A stretch of 64,000 bases of DNA, taken from positions 1 to 64,000 of the forward strand of contig JAHHGU010000021.1 in assembly GCA_019359765.1 (NCBI GenBank), in the 5' to 3' direction. The position numbers and the translations under genes were made by a program. Shown here one piece after another: positions 63,962-64,000 of this stretch. Positions within the stretch are counted from its first letter, which is position 1, and every line of letters begins with the position of its first letter. The notes below the pieces were generated by a model. That model searched no databases. It was given only the letters and a program-made list of their open reading frames with translations, and was not told where the DNA came from. The DNA is from Aphanothece sp. CMT-3BRIN-NPC111. GTDB lineage: Bacteria; Cyanobacteriota; Cyanobacteriia; Cyanobacteriales; JAHHGU01.

Positions 63962-64000
63962 CGGTACCTTTTTACAACGTCTAAATATATTTGAGATAAT

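Overview
The window is chromosomal DNA from a cyanobacterium. It carries photosystem II genes psbB (CP47) and psbT, the NDH-1 subunit gene ndhM, many copies of the HIP1 octamer GCGATCGC, several protein families restricted to or typical of cyanobacteria (DUF3598, DUF6737-like, DUF3574, WGxxGxxG, FHA-PrsW, FHA-CHAT), and short tandemly repeated heptamers of the kind common in filamentous (Oscillatoriales/Nostocales-type) genomes. The genus cannot be fixed from sequence alone. No rRNA, tRNA, CRISPR array or intact transposase was seen.

Layout. 0-1 kb: a truncated ribbon-helix-helix (RHH) gene at the left edge and a small membrane protein. 1-7.4 kb: a copper-handling locus, all on the minus strand: a Cu(I) P1B-ATPase (copA), a membrane-anchored cupredoxin-like protein, a MerR regulator, a His/Met-rich secreted helical protein and an outer-membrane barrel. 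Three MerR-type promoters with 20-bp spacers and related dyads precede copA, merR and the His/Met-rich gene, so the whole locus looks like one regulon. 7.6-15 kb: a REC-GspE-REC hybrid ATPase, argG, a GT2 glycosyltransferase and a GAF histidine kinase. 15-21 kb: rpsB-tsf with a structured leader, a 49-aa solo RHH protein, a coiled-coil protein and recG with an in-frame heptamer array. 21-30 kb: a NAGPA-type glycosidase, a 2OG-Fe oxygenase, lpxA, two tandem lpxD genes, an HI0933-family flavoprotein and a 53-aa rubredoxin. 30-37 kb: two ChaB-domain proteins, clpB, and a PilP/GspC-like protein. 37-41 kb: mnmG and a NYN RNase-like protein with a CHAT/TPR-type N-terminal module. 42-49 kb: psbB-psbT-nrdR-rpsA, a HAD hydrolase, Uma2 and metK. 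49-64 kb: a Ser/Thr kinase, SIMPL and DUF3598 proteins, def, an FHA-PrsW membrane protease, an FHA-CHAT protein next to a zinc-ribbon/pseudokinase-like/PP2C phosphatase, and ndhM.

How the genes fit together. Housekeeping blocks (rpsB-tsf, psbBT-nrdR-rpsA, argG, metK, def, clpB, mnmG) alternate with accessory material. The most system-like accessory parts are the copper regulon (971-7334) and the phospho-signalling set (Ser/Thr kinase, FHA-PrsW, FHA-CHAT, PP2C) spread over 49.8-62.7 kb. Intergenic space is seeded with two small families of elements ending in TATAGCA inverted repeats: a roughly 68-bp family in at least six copies and a roughly 143-bp family in two near-identical copies. Both resemble MITEs and lack a resident transposase.
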